DNA from: Pseudomonas sp. PDM14
GTDB taxonomy: Bacteria > Pseudomonadota > Gammaproteobacteria > Pseudomonadales > Pseudomonadaceae
Reading direction: 5' to 3'
NCBI RefSeq assembly: GCF_014851905.1
Contig: NZ_JACVAQ010000001.1
Span: 1,426,001-1,490,000, forward strand
Length of the DNA: 64,000 nt
Below, piece after piece: positions 53,907 through 64,000 of the stretch. Below the pieces are notes generated by a model, which did no database searches, was not told where the DNA came from, and worked only from the letters and a program-made list of their open reading frames with translations. The position numbers and the translations under genes were made by a program. Within the stretch, counting starts at the first letter, position 1. Each line of letters starts with the position of its first letter.

Positions 53907-55841
53907 CTAGACCTTGAACTGAGCGAAGCTCGCCTTGAGCTGCGCAACCAGGCCGTCGAGCACCCGACCACTGGCAGCCGTCTCGCTGACCTCACGGGCC
54001 GCGCGCTGCGCCTCGCTGTGAATCACCTCGACCCGCCCGCGCACGGCATTCGCCCCATCAGCCTGATGCGCCGCCGCCCGACTGGCCGCATCGATGGCCT
54101 CATGCACTTCATCGACGGACGCCTGAACCGACTGCTGCAACCGCGCACTGTCGCGCAACGCCTGCAGGCCTTCGGCCGCCTGATCGCCCGCCTGACCAAT
54201 GACTGAAACCGCCTCACGCGCACCTTGCTGCAGCGCCGTGATATGCGCCTGGATGTCGCCCGTCGACTGCTGCGTCTTGCTCGCCAGCGCACGCACCTCA
54301 TCCGCCACCACGGCAAAGCCGCGCCCGCTCTCGCCAGCACGCGCCGCTTCGATCGCGGCATTGAGGGCCAGCAGGTTGGTCTGCTCGGCAATCGAACGGA
54401 TGACGGTGAGGACCACTTCGATCTGTTCGCTCTGCCGCGCCAGACGCTCGATCACCGCGGAGCCACTGTCCACGCGCGCCACCAACGCCTCGATCAACCC
54501 ACCCACCCGCGCCGCAATGGCCGCATTGTCGTGGGCCGCCTGGCGAATCGCCCCCACTCGCTGCTGGGCATCCTGCATCGCCTGGTTTTCCGCCCGCGCC
54601 GCGCCAGCCATTTCTTCCAGCGCATGCAAACTGCCGGCAACCTCGTCACGCTGACGTGCCGCCGCCGACTCAGCCGCAGCACTGCGCACACCAAGATTGC
54701 GAATCTCCTCGCCGGTGCGCAGCGCCACATCGCCCGCCTCGCGCACGATGGGTTGCAACTTGGCGATGAACCGATTGACTGCCGCCGCCATGTCACCGAT
54801 CTCGTCGTGGCTGTTGAGCTCTACGCGCCTGGTCAGATCGCCCTCACCCGCCGCCAAATCGTCCAGCGCCGCCTCCAGCAGGCGCAGCTTGCTGAGCACA
54901 CGCTGGCCGAGCACCAATGCCAGCACCAGGAGAACACCAAGACCGACCAACACCAGGCCCAGCCCGATATTCCAGCGCAGACCAGCAGCCGCATCTTCTA
55001 CTGCGGCGCGACTGCCGACGCTCATGCCGGTTGCAGCCTCGCGCGCCGCGGAAAGGCGCGCCGCCAGCGCGGTGCCACTCTCGGCCACTGCACCGCTGAG
55101 GCTGTCGGAAACCAGCTCACCGGCATCGCTGGTCAGGGTCAGGAAACGCTTGTCCAGCGCCGCCAGCTCATCATCGACAGCCGCAGTGGAGATACCCAGC
55201 AGTACCTTGCCGATTTCCGAACCCATTGGACTGATACCGACTTCAGTGACATACACCGACGCATCACCACGCGCCGCGCTGATCACCTTGTCCAGCGCTC
55301 CCTTGCCTTCGCCTTTGACGAGCAGGGCCTGCACACGCGGATCCTGCCGATTCACATGACGGGTCAAGCGCTGCCCCTGGGCATCGGAATAGACCACGAA
55401 CAGCACTGCCGGATTGCGGTGCGCCATGCGCACCAATTCGGTCAGCGCGGGCACATCGTTATCCCAGATGGCTTTCGGCGCCACGGCCGCCAGCAACTGC
55501 GCGGAATCGTCAGCGGACTGCTTGAGGCTGCGCTCCAGCACGCCGCGCATCTGCCCCTGCTCTTCCTGCAGGCGCGCCGCGAGGCCAGCGTTCAGGCGCT
55601 CACGCGTCTGCCCGGCAAGACTGGACAGGCCACCCTGAACTTCGGCGCTGGCCGCCTGCAGTTCGGTCGCCAGGCGCTCGGTGTCACTACCGAGGCGACG
55701 ATCGAGGTCTTCGACCAGACCGGCGATCGTGCCCCGAGTCAGGGCAACCGCCACCAGAACCTGCACCAGCAAGGCAACACCCAGAGCAATGAATACCGGC
55801 AGCAACAGACGACTGCGCAGCAATGCGAGAACCGAAGACAC
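53907..55841 (-). CDS. Methyl-accepting chemotaxis protein
   Basis: 644-residue chemoreceptor. The GTG at 55841 follows GGAGAGG and gives [20 protein letters not shown] as the first membrane segment. A periplasmic sensor of about 240 residues with [15 protein letters not shown], a second membrane helix ([19 protein letters not shown]), a HAMP domain ([19 protein letters not shown]), and the signalling domain follow. The conserved hairpin tip [19 protein letters not shown] is present. There is no C-terminal CheR-binding pentapeptide. It lies between the tRNA pair and purA as in some other pseudomonads. The ligand is unknown. Confidence 0.93.
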   Translation of the reverse strand: MSSVLALLRSRLLLPVFIALGVALLVQVLVAVALTRGTIAGLVEDLDRRLGSDTERLATELQAASAEVQGGLSSLAGQTRERLNAGLAARLQEEQGQMRGVLERSLKQSADDSAQLLAAVAPKAIWDNDVPALTELVRMAHRNPAVLFVVYSDAQGQRLTRHVNRQDPRVQALLVKGEGKGALDKVISAARGDASVYVTEVGISPMGSEIGKVLLGISTAAVDDELAALDKRFLTLTSDAGELVSDSLSGAVAESGTALAARLSAAREAATGMSVGSRAAVEDAAAGLRWNIGLGLVLVGLGVLLVLALVLGQRVLSKLRLLEAALDDLAAGEGDLTRRVELNSHDEIGDMAAAVNRFIAKLQPIVREAGDVALRTGEEIRNLGVRSAAAESAAARQRDEVAGSLHALEEMAGAARAENQAMQDAQQRVGAIRQAAHDNAAIAARVGGLIEALVARVDSGSAVIERLARQSEQIEVVLTVIRSIAEQTNLLALNAAIEAARAGESGRGFAVVADEVRALASKTQQSTGDIQAHITALQQGAREAVSVIGQAGDQAAEGLQALRDSARLQQSVQASVDEVHEAIDAASRAAAHQADGANAVRGRVEVIHSEAQRAAREVSETAASGRVLDGLVAQLKASFAQFKV

Positions 55842-55946
55842 GGCGACTACCTCTCCAACATCCGCCACGGAAATGGCGGCAACCTCAGGAATGTATAGCC
55901 CACAGCAAGGGACGTGCCGACCAGACGCCCGCCTGCGGGCAGCACA

Positions 55947-55978
55947 ACGAAAAGAGGCCGCACAATGGCGGCCTCTTT
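55947..55978 (-). terminator. Rho-independent terminator after purA
   Basis: On the minus strand an 11-bp stem (AAAGAGGCCGC and GCGGCCTCTTT) with a six-base loop is followed by TCGTT. It lies 17 bases after the purA stop. Confidence 0.9.
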
Positions 55979-55994
55979 CGCACCCAGACGGGAA

Positions 55995-57341
<1,347 letters not shown>

Positions 57342-57345
57342 TCAA

Positions 57346-58533
57346 TCAGGACGCCAGAGGCGCCACCTGCCAACGTCCTTCATGCAACTGCAAGTGGCGA
57401 TCACAGGCCGCCTCCGCTGCTGCATCAATCTCCTGTCCAGGCAACGCCTGCACCACGCGCACGCCTTCACGGCGCAGACGCTGCACAGCCCGCCACAGAT
57501 AAACATCATGTACATCCGGCGCCCAGACGCCCGGTGCCGGCTCGTCGAGCAGCATGTCACCGAGGCTGACCAGGGTTTTCAGATCGGTCGAGAACCCCGT
57601 TGCCGGACGCGCGCGGCCGAAATCGGCACCGATGTCGTCGTAACGACCGCCCTGGGCGATCGACTGGCCGACACCCGGAGCGAACGCAGCGAACACCACG
57701 CCGGTGTGGTAGCGATAGCCACGCAGCTCACCGAGATCGAAATACAGCGGCAGCTCCGGGTAACGCAGCTCCAGCTCATCGGCAATGGCGACCAGCTCAT
57801 CCAGCGCCGCATGCACCTCGCCCGGCGCCTCGACCAGGCAGGCCTGCGCCAGCTCCAGCACATCGCGACTGCCGCACAGCTCCGCCAGTGAACGCAACAT
57901 GCTGGCCAGCGAATCAGGAAGATCGGCGGTCAGCGCCGCGACCTCATCGACCGCCTTGCGCTGCAATGCATCGAACAGCTGCTGCTCGACTTCGCCGGAA
58001 AGATTGGCCGCACGCGCCAGGCCACGGTAGATGCCGACATGCCCGAGATCCATGTGCACGTCGGGCACCTTGCCCAGCTCGAGCATGTCGAGCATCAGGC
58101 TGATGACTTCGACATCGCTCGCCGGACTAGCATCGCCGTACAGCTCGGCACCCAGCTGAATCGGGCTGCGCGAGGTGGACAGCGCACGCGGCTGCGCATG
58201 CAGCACGCTGCCGGCGTAGCACAGGCGGCTCGGGCCTTCGCGACGCAGAGTATGCGCATCAATACGCGCCACCTGCGGCGTGATGTCGGCACGAAAGCCC
58301 ATCAGGCGACCAGACTGCGGATCGGTCACCTTGAAGGTGCGCAGATCCAGATCCTGGCCAGCTCCAGTGAGCAGGGATTCGAGGTATTCAATATGCGGGG
58401 TAACAACGAACTCGTAGCCCCAGCGCTGGAACAGATCCAACACCTGACGGCGTGCCGCCTCGATACGTGCAGCTTCGGGCGGGAGTACTTCTTCGATGCC
58501 ATCTGGCAGCAGCCAGCGGTCTACCGTTGCCAT
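57346..58533 (-). CDS. hisZ: ATP phosphoribosyltransferase regulatory subunit HisZ
   Basis: Histidyl-tRNA-synthetase-like protein without charging activity that binds and regulates short-form HisG in the first step of histidine synthesis. The 395-residue protein has the class II core with [17 protein letters not shown], but lacks the HisRS anticodon-binding domain. The ATG at 58533 follows GAGGGGAA; the longer open frame has no family sequence. hisG is not next to it, which is usual. Confidence 0.93.
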   Translation of the reverse strand: MATVDRWLLPDGIEEVLPPEAARIEAARRQVLDLFQRWGYEFVVTPHIEYLESLLTGAGQDLDLRTFKVTDPQSGRLMGFRADITPQVARIDAHTLRREGPSRLCYAGSVLHAQPRALSTSRSPIQLGAELYGDASPASDVEVISLMLDMLELGKVPDVHMDLGHVGIYRGLARAANLSGEVEQQLFDALQRKAVDEVAALTADLPDSLASMLRSLAELCGSRDVLELAQACLVEAPGEVHAALDELVAIADELELRYPELPLYFDLGELRGYRYHTGVVFAAFAPGVGQSIAQGGRYDDIGADFGRARPATGFSTDLKTLVSLGDMLLDEPAPGVWAPDVHDVYLWRAVQRLRREGVRVVQALPGQEIDAAAEAACDRHLQLHEGRWQVAPLAS

Positions 58534-58767
58534 TTCGCCATTCCCCTCTTGGTCCGGGCGGCAAGCCTTCAGTGAAGCAGATGCAGGAGAGCGAATCCCA
58601 GCAGCATGCTGGATGGCCCGTGGCACTCAGCTGGCAACATGCAGAAGTCGCATCAGCCGTGCAAACGTCCTGCGCCAATGCCGCGGATAGAGAAAAGACA
58701 GAAGCCTTTCCGAGCGACATCAACCGTAAAGCGATGCCGAATTCCTGCAACATGGTTCCTGCAGACG
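58534..58767. other. Intergenic region upstream of hisZ
   Basis: Together with the hflC terminator this makes a gene-free stretch of 331 bases between hflC and hisZ. It should hold the hisZ-purA promoter and leader on the minus strand, but I see no clear -10/-35 pair and no tRNA or known riboswitch. Short open frames here show no family sequence. Confidence 0.4.
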
Positions 58768-58794
58768 CAAAAAAGCCGGGCTTTTTACCCGGCT
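58768..58794 (-). terminator. Rho-independent terminator after hflC
   Basis: On the minus strand AGCCGGG and CCCGGCT form a 7-bp stem around TAAAAAG, followed by TTTTTG. It lies 70 bases past the hflC stop and should end the hfq-hflX-hflK-hflC transcript. Confidence 0.9.
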
Positions 58795-58864
58795 GGCTCA
58801 TGATAACACGTTTTCCCCGACGGTCACCCCGACGGGCCGAATGGCCACGCCGGAGTGCGTCGAT

Positions 58865-59734
58865 TCAGGGCTTGGACTGCTGCAGATAGCGGAAGAATTC
58901 GCTCTCTGGATCAAGCACCAACACATCACCCTTGCTGGAGAAGCTTTCGCGGTAAGCACCCAGGCTGCGATAGAAGGCGTAGAACTCCGAGTCCTGGCCA
59001 TAGGCCGCAGCGTAGATGCCGGCCGCTTTCGCGTCGCCATCACCGCGCACTTCTTCCGATTCGCGGTAGGCCTCAGCCAGCAATACACGCTTCTGCCGAT
59101 CGGCGTCTGCGCGAATACCCTCGGCCAGCTCCTTACCCTTGGCGCGGTGCTCGCGAGCTTCGCGCTCACGCTCGGACGCCATGCGGTCGAAGACGCTGCG
59201 ATACACCTCTTTCGGCAGGTCGATTGCCTTCACGCGCACGTCGACCACCTCAATGCCCAGTTCCTTCTGCGCCATGGTGTTCAGCGAGCTGGTGATGGCC
59301 GCCATCAGGCTGTCACGCTCGCCGGACACCACCTGATGCAAGGTACGGGTACCGAACTGGTTGGCCAGTGCGGAAACCAGACGCTGCGACAGGCGATCGT
59401 CGGCAATCTGCTTCATGCCCGAGGTCGCGGTGTAGAAGCGCTCGGCGTCCGCCACACGCCACTTGGCGTAGGCATCGACCATGACCGCTTTCTTTTCTTG
59501 GGTCAGGATGCGCTGGATCGGCGACTCCAGCGTCAGCAGGCGCGCATCGAACTTGCGCACCTGGTTGACCACCGGAATCTTCAGGTGCAGACCCGGCTGT
59601 ACATCGGCCACCTGGATCTTACCGAAGCGCAGCTGCACCGCTTTTTCGGTCTGGGTAACGATGTACAGGCTGTTCCACGCCACGACAGCAAGAATTACGG
59701 CCCCGATCAGGGCAAACAGCGATTTATTGCTCAT
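58865..59734 (-). CDS. hflC: HflC, regulator of FtsH protease
   Basis: Inner-membrane SPFH/prohibitin-type protein that forms the HflKC complex around FtsH. The 289-residue protein has one N-terminal membrane helix (SLFALIGAVILAVVAW), then the SPFH domain (TQTEKAVQLRFGKI and LGIEVVDVRVKAIDLP) and a coiled-coil region with AEAYRESEEVRGDGDAKA. It overlaps hflK by one base, as expected for equimolar partners. Confidence 0.96.
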   Translation of the reverse strand: MSNKSLFALIGAVILAVVAWNSLYIVTQTEKAVQLRFGKIQVADVQPGLHLKIPVVNQVRKFDARLLTLESPIQRILTQEKKAVMVDAYAKWRVADAERFYTATSGMKQIADDRLSQRLVSALANQFGTRTLHQVVSGERDSLMAAITSSLNTMAQKELGIEVVDVRVKAIDLPKEVYRSVFDRMASEREREAREHRAKGKELAEGIRADADRQKRVLLAEAYRESEEVRGDGDAKAAGIYAAAYGQDSEFYAFYRSLGAYRESFSSKGDVLVLDPESEFFRYLQQSKP

Positions 59735-60882
59735 CAGCGGCTCTCCCTCGAACGCAGATCACGCTGCTCCAGATCGTTGATGATGCGGGTAGCCGTATCG
59801 CTGCTTGTGGTCGATGCGCTGCTGGAACTGTTGTTGCCACTGCGCCCCTCGATCATTTTGTCCAGCGGCAGGTACAGCAGGTTGTTCTGCCCGTCCTTGC
59901 CGGTCACCAGCACCTTGCTGGTGTTGCTCAGCACCTGCTGCATGGTGTCGATGTACAGGCGCTGACGCGTGACCTCCGGCGCCTTACGGTATTCGGCAAC
60001 CAGCTTGCTGAAGCGATCCGCCTCACCTTCTGCGCGCGAAACCACTTCATCACGGTAACCGTTGGCGTCTTCGATCAGGCGCTGAGCCTGACCGCGCGCC
60101 TCGGGCACCACGCCGTTGGCATAGCTTTCCGCCTGGTTCTTCTCGCGCTGCTCGTCTTCACGGGCACGGATCACGTCGTCGAACGCATCCTTGACCTCAG
60201 CCGGAGCCGTGGCGCGCTGAATGTTGACCTGGGTAACGGTGATACCGGTGCCGTAGTTGTCGAGGAAGTCCTGCAGACGCTTGCTCACGTCGACCGACAT
60301 CTTCTCCCGACCTAGAGTGATCACTTCATCCATGGTGGTCGAACCCGCCACGTGGCGCAGCGCGCTCTCGGTGGCGTGTTGCAGGCTCACTTCCGGCTGA
60401 TCGACGTTGAGCACGAAGTCTTTCAGGTTGCTGATCTTGTACTGCACGGTGAGCGGTACTTCGACGATGTTCTCGTCCTCGGTCAGCATTTGCCCCTGCT
60501 TGGTGAAGGAGCGCTCACGAGTAACGTTTTCCTGGAATTTCTTGTCGATCGGCGGGAAGTAGATGTTCAGACCCTGCCCCACCGTTTCGTGATACTTGCC
60601 GAGACGCAGGATCACAGCCTGCTCCTGGGCATCGACGATATAGACGGCATTCCACAGCCAGACCAGGAACAGCAAGCCGAGACCGATGCCGAGCAGGCCG
60701 AAGCCGCCGCCACCCTCACCGTTGCCGCTGCGTTTTTTGCCGCCGCCGAAGATGCCGTTGAGGCTCTCCTGCAGCTTGCGGAAGGCTTCGTCGAGATCAG
60801 GCGGTCCTTGCCGGCCACCGCCTTTGCGGCCACCCCAGGGATCCTGATTGTTCGAATTGCCACCCGGCTCATTCCAAGCCAT
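59734..60882 (-). CDS. hflK: HflK, regulator of FtsH protease
   Basis: 382-residue partner of HflC. It has a Gly/Asn-rich cytoplasmic N-terminus (WNEPGGNSNNQDPWGG), one membrane helix (GLLGIGLGLLFLVWLW), the SPFH domain and a Ser/Thr-rich C-terminus. The ATG at 60882 gives the family start MAWNEPGG; the longer frame adds eight unrelated residues. It follows hflX by 96 bases. Confidence 0.96.
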   Translation of the reverse strand: MAWNEPGGNSNNQDPWGGRKGGGRQGPPDLDEAFRKLQESLNGIFGGGKKRSGNGEGGGGFGLLGIGLGLLFLVWLWNAVYIVDAQEQAVILRLGKYHETVGQGLNIYFPPIDKKFQENVTRERSFTKQGQMLTEDENIVEVPLTVQYKISNLKDFVLNVDQPEVSLQHATESALRHVAGSTTMDEVITLGREKMSVDVSKRLQDFLDNYGTGITVTQVNIQRATAPAEVKDAFDDVIRAREDEQREKNQAESYANGVVPEARGQAQRLIEDANGYRDEVVSRAEGEADRFSKLVAEYRKAPEVTRQRLYIDTMQQVLSNTSKVLVTGKDGQNNLLYLPLDKMIEGRSGNNSSSSASTTSSDTATRIINDLEQRDLRSRESR

Positions 60883-60978
60883 AGCGCTCTCCATCTGATA
60901 AAGCAAAGACGCGCCCGCGGCGCGCCGCCCAATGCTACAGAATGCCTGCCTTGCGCCGCAAAAACGATGGTGCAGGCT

Positions 60979-62280
60979 TTATTGCAAAGTGTGTTGCTCG
61001 ATAAATTCCTGCGGCTGCCAGCCAGCACGACTGACCAGCCGATTCAACTCCACGCGCGGCAGACGAATCGCCAGCAGGATATCGCCTGCTTCGTCGTGCG
61101 CCTCGCTTTGCACCGCATTCAATTCGAAGAACTGTGCACGCAAGCGCCCCAGTTTCTGCGAGAGGCGCAGCGTGCCGACGAACAGGTCGTCACCGAGCAA
61201 CTCGGCGACCGCCTGACGCAACAGGTCCAGCCCCTTGCCTTCGCGCGCCGATAACCAGACGCGCTGCGGCTTGCCATCGGCATCGCGCTGGATCTGCGGC
61301 TCGACGCCGTCGACCAGATCGATCTTGTTGTACACCTCGAGCATCGGCAACTCGTTGGCGCCGATTTCGCCGAGCACCGCCATCACCTGTTCGATCTGCT
61401 GATCACGCTCCGGCTCGTGCGAGTCGATCACGTGCAACAGCAGGTCGGAGTTGCTCGATTCTTCGAGGGTGGCACGAAAGGCCTCGACCAGCTTGTGCGG
61501 CAGGTGACGAATGAATCCCACCGTATCGGCCAGCACCACGGGACCAAAATCATCCAGTTCGAGCCGGCGCAGCGTCGGGTCGAGCGTGGCGAACAACTGA
61601 TCTGCGGCATACACCTCGGAAGTGGTCAGCGCATTGAACAGCGTGGACTTGCCGGCGTTGGTGTAACCCACCAGCGACACCGATGGAATATCCGCACGCT
61701 TGCGCCCACGCCGTGCCTGCTCACGCTGGCTGCGAACCTTTTCCAGGCGCTGCTTGATCTGCCGGATGCGCACACGCAACAGGCGGCGGTCAGTCTCCAG
61801 CTGGGTTTCACCCGGACCGCGCAGGCCAATACCGCCTTTCTGCCGCTCAAGGTGAGTCCAGCCGCGCACCAGGCGCGTGCTCATGTGATCGAGCTGAGCC
61901 AGTTCGACCTGCAGCTTGCCTTCATGGGTACGCGCCCGCTGGGCGAAGATATCGAGAATCAGACCGGTACGATCAAGCACCCGGCATTCAAAAGCGCGCT
62001 CAAGGTTGCGCTCCTGGCTGGGTGTGAGGGTGTGGTTGAAGATGACCAGATCGGCCGCTTCGGATTTGACCAGGTCACGCAGCTCTTCGACCTTGCCACT
62101 ACCGACCAGGTACTTGGCGGTAGGCTGATGGCGCGAGACATTGACGAAAGCCGCCATGTCCGCACCAGCAGAAAGTGCAAGCTCGCGAAATTCCTGCGGA
62201 TCTTCGCGCGCCTCGGGATTCTGACCTTCCAGGTGGACGAGAATGGCTCGTTCACCACCTCCGTGGCGCTCAAAGAACAA
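60979..62280 (-). CDS. hflX: GTPase HflX
   Basis: Ribosome-splitting GTPase active in heat or stress. The 433-residue protein has the N-terminal nucleotide-binding domain (NVSRHQPTAKYLVGSGKVEEL), the long helical linker with ARTHEGKLQVELAQL, and the G domain with GYTNAGKSTLFN, DTVGFIRHLP and NKIDL. The start is a TTG at 62280, supported by GGGAG seven bases upstream and by the family N-terminus FFERHGGGERAI; it lies 12 bases after hfq. Confidence 0.95.
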   Translation of the reverse strand: MFFERHGGGERAILVHLEGQNPEAREDPQEFRELALSAGADMAAFVNVSRHQPTAKYLVGSGKVEELRDLVKSEAADLVIFNHTLTPSQERNLERAFECRVLDRTGLILDIFAQRARTHEGKLQVELAQLDHMSTRLVRGWTHLERQKGGIGLRGPGETQLETDRRLLRVRIRQIKQRLEKVRSQREQARRGRKRADIPSVSLVGYTNAGKSTLFNALTTSEVYAADQLFATLDPTLRRLELDDFGPVVLADTVGFIRHLPHKLVEAFRATLEESSNSDLLLHVIDSHEPERDQQIEQVMAVLGEIGANELPMLEVYNKIDLVDGVEPQIQRDADGKPQRVWLSAREGKGLDLLRQAVAELLGDDLFVGTLRLSQKLGRLRAQFFELNAVQSEAHDEAGDILLAIRLPRVELNRLVSRAGWQPQEFIEQHTLQ

Positions 62281-62292
62281 GGCAGGCTCCCG

Positions 62293-62547
62293 TCAAATGT
62301 TGCCCGGCTCGGTCTGCTCGCCTTCGGTAGCACTTGGCAGCCGTACTGGACGACTTGGGACAACGGTGGAAATAGCGTGTTTGTAGACCATTTGGCTGAC
62401 GGTGTTCTTCAGCAAAATAACGAACTGGTCGAACGACTCGATCTGGCCCTGCAGCTTGATGCCGTTGACCAGATAGATGGAAACCGGTACGCGTTCCTTA
62501 CGCAAGGTATTCAGGTAAGGGTCTTGTAGCGAATGCCCTTTTGACAT
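62293..62547 (-). CDS. hfq: RNA chaperone Hfq
   Basis: 84-residue Sm-like hexameric RNA chaperone that guides small RNAs and, in Pseudomonas, Crc-dependent catabolite repression. Sm1 ([16 protein letters not shown]) and Sm2 ([12 protein letters not shown]) motifs are intact, and the N-terminus is [19 protein letters not shown]. The ATG at 62547 follows AGGAG. It lies between miaA and hflX as in E. coli. Confidence 0.98.
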   Translation of the reverse strand: MSKGHSLQDPYLNTLRKERVPVSIYLVNGIKLQGQIESFDQFVILLKNTVSQMVYKHAISTVVPSRPVRLPSATEGEQTEPGNI

Positions 62548-62642
62548 GTGCCGCACTCCTGTAGGGGATCAAAAGTAGTAAAGCAAAAATGGCTTATGCC
62601 GTATCACGCTCAAAACGAGGATAGACGACCGCCGAATAGGTC

Positions 62643-63614
62643 TCACTTCAATATGGAGACCGAGTTCAGGTATTTCAAGGCGAGAGGCAGATTGTCATCA
62701 GACAGGCTGTCCAGCCAATGCAGCTGTGGCCAGCTGCGTAACCAGGTGAACTGCCGCTTCGCCAGTTGGCGTGTCGCGATGATTCCCCGCTCCGTCATCT
62801 CGGCGTAGCTAGTTTTGCCATCCAGGTGGTCCCAGGCCTGGCGATAACCAACCGCACGAATCGACGGCAGGCCTGCGTGCAAGTCACCGCGCAGGCGTAA
62901 CGCTTCGACCTCTTCGATGAAGCCCTGTTCCAGCATGCGCTCGAAACGCAAAGCGATTCGGGCATGCAACACGGAACGCTGCAGGGGCGCAACGGCGAGG
63001 TGCGCCACAGTATAAGGCAAACGTGCCAAGGCTGGCGCGTCTAACCCGCTATTTTCAGCGGTTTGCCGCTGCCGGTGTGCGGTCATGCTCAAACCGCTGA
63101 CGCGGTACACCTCCAGCGCACGAATCAGGCGCTGCGGATCGTTGGGATGAATGCGCGCCGCCGACTCGGGATCGACCTCCGCCAGCTCGCGGTGCAGTGC
63201 AGCCCAGCCCTCGGCAGCCGCGCGCGCCTCCAGCTCTGCACGCACCTGCGGATCGGCGCTGGGCATGTCGGCCAGGCCGTCCACCAGTGCCTTGTAATAG
63301 AGCATGGTGCCGCCGACCAGCAGGGGAATGCGCCCGCGCGCGGTGATATCGGCCATCGCGGCCAGTGCATCGGCGCGAAACTCCGCAGCCGAGTAGCTCT
63401 CGGCAGGGTCGCGAATATCGATCAGGCGATGGGGATACCGCGCCAGTGTCTCGCGATCCGGCTTGGCCGTGCCAATGTCCATGCCACGGTAGATCAGCGC
63501 CGAATCGACACTGATCAACTCGCAAGGCAGAACATCGGCCAGGGCCATCGCCAGATCGGTCTTGCCGGCAGCGGTGGGGCCCATGAGGAAAATGGCGGGT
63601 GGTAGCGAAGGCAT
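62643..63614 (-). CDS. miaA: tRNA dimethylallyltransferase
   Basis: Adds a dimethylallyl group to A37 of tRNAs that read UNN codons. The 323-residue protein has the P-loop [14 protein letters not shown] at residues 13-26, [16 protein letters not shown], and [17 protein letters not shown] in the insertion and C-terminal part. It lies 30 bases after mutL and 95 bases before hfq. Confidence 0.97.
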   Translation of the reverse strand: MPSLPPAIFLMGPTAAGKTDLAMALADVLPCELISVDSALIYRGMDIGTAKPDRETLARYPHRLIDIRDPAESYSAAEFRADALAAMADITARGRIPLLVGGTMLYYKALVDGLADMPSADPQVRAELEARAAAEGWAALHRELAEVDPESAARIHPNDPQRLIRALEVYRVSGLSMTAHRQRQTAENSGLDAPALARLPYTVAHLAVAPLQRSVLHARIALRFERMLEQGFIEEVEALRLRGDLHAGLPSIRAVGYRQAWDHLDGKTSYAEMTERGIIATRQLAKRQFTWLRSWPQLHWLDSLSDDNLPLALKYLNSVSILK

Positions 63615-63644
63615 TTGGGAAGCGCTCCAGGCGCGGCGCGGGAT

Positions 63645-64000
63645 CTAGCGGCCGCGCAGGAAAAGCTTGTCCAGGTCGTCCATGCCCAGCTGCGTCCAGG
63701 TCGGACGACCGTGGTTGCACTGGCCGCTGCGCTCAGTCTGCTCCATATCGCGCAACAGACCGTTCATTTCAGGCAGGGTCAGGCGTCGGTTGGCACGCAC
63801 GGCGCCGTGGCAGGCCATGGTTGCCAGCAGCTCGTTGAGGTGCGCCTGAATACGGTCACTGGTGCCGTATTCGAGCAGATCGGAGAGCACATCGCGCACC
63901 AGCTGCGTGGCCTCGGCCTGCTTGAGCAGCACCGGGGTCTGACGGATCGCCAGGGTTTCCGGGCCCAGGCGCTGCAGCTCGAAGCCCAGGCGCTGGAACC
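63645..64000 (-). CDS. mutL: DNA mismatch repair protein MutL, C-terminal part (5' end outside window)
   Basis: The frame is open to the window edge. The visible 118 residues are the MutL C-terminal dimerisation domain, with [20 protein letters not shown] at the start, [12 protein letters not shown], and [12 protein letters not shown] near the end. No DQHAx2Ex4E endonuclease motif is seen in this part; its usual place is further upstream, mostly outside the window. The order mutL-miaA-hfq-hflX matches E. coli. Confidence 0.96.
   Translation of the reverse strand, partial: FQRLGFELQRLGPETLAIRQTPVLLKQAEATQLVRDVLSDLLEYGTSDRIQAHLNELLATMACHGAVRANRRLTLPEMNGLLRDMEQTERSGQCNHGRPTWTQLGMDDLDKLFLRGR

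Noticed and set aside
53460..53995. Small frames across the two tRNA genes, with sequences such as QEKTRTSTVLPP
   Set aside because: These are the antisense translation of tRNA-Leu, a well-known source of false protein calls.
58388..58801. A 137-codon minus-strand frame upstream of hisZ
   Set aside because: It overlaps the hisZ start and the hflC terminator and has no family sequence.

Overview
The window is a compact chromosomal segment with high G+C content. It comes from a gammaproteobacterium of the genus Pseudomonas in the broad sense. Support for this is the run of housekeeping genes in typical Pseudomonas order, the short ArfA with its internal hairpin, a HisZ-type histidine regulator, LrgAB, Mpl, and proteins that match P. 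aeruginosa families in residue numbering (for example SltB1 Glu135, and RlpA Glu/His/Asp offset by two). I see no insertion sequence, prophage, integron or CRISPR array. Species cannot be fixed from the sequence alone.

Layout. (1) 1-4974, plus strand: the 3' part of leuS, lptE, holA, a small arfA whose reading frame contains a strong hairpin, and an SltB3-like lytic transglycosylase. (2) 5065-6695: two alkylation-repair genes, ada and ogt, overlapping tail to tail. (3) 6771-17961, minus strand: lipoate genes (lipA, lipB, a DUF493 gene), dacC, and then a tightly overlapped elongasome operon, read as proA-nadD-rsfS-rlmH-mrdA(PBP2)-rodA-sltB1-rlpA. (4) 18134-31740: a mixed block with mpg, a DedA-PAP2 fusion, a LON-domain protein, lrgAB, a MaoC hydratase, a MORN-repeat/caspase-fold lipoprotein, a short SDR-like protein, a thiolase, a YceK-like lipoprotein, ubiX, mpl, a GNAT protein, DedA, mtfA and ppa. 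(5) 31971-38831, minus strand: a three-gene predicted amidoligase/peptide system (transglutaminase-DUF2126, circularly permuted ATP-grasp with alpha-E, and a second transglutaminase), with a bacteriohemerythrin divergent to it. (6) 39589-45927: a YgiQ radical SAM protein, a 7TMR-DISM diguanylate cyclase, a frameshifted alpha/beta hydrolase, and alr. (7) 46160-64000, mostly minus strand: dnaB, then rplI, a DUF2232 membrane protein, rpsR, rpsF, then rlmB and rnr, two tandem tRNA-Leu(CAG) genes, a chemoreceptor, purA, hisZ, hflC, hflK, hflX, hfq, miaA and the 3' part of mutL.

How the genes work together. A large share concerns the cell wall: PBP2/RodA synthesis, DacC carboxypeptidase, three lytic transglycosylases (SltB3-like, SltB1, RlpA), Mpl recycling, Alr, LrgAB and outer-membrane LptE. 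A second group serves translation and RNA: LeuRS, ArfA, RlmH, RsfS, RlmB, RNase R, S6/S18/L9, tRNA-Leu, Hfq and MiaA. A third is DNA replication and repair: HolA, DnaB, Ada, Ogt, Mpg and MutL.

The least understood content is the amidoligase-type operon and the MORN/C13 lipoprotein; these are the best candidates for undescribed biology. The hydrolase frameshift at about 44504 and the apparent join of two gene blocks that lie far apart in P. aeruginosa PAO1 are the other notable features.
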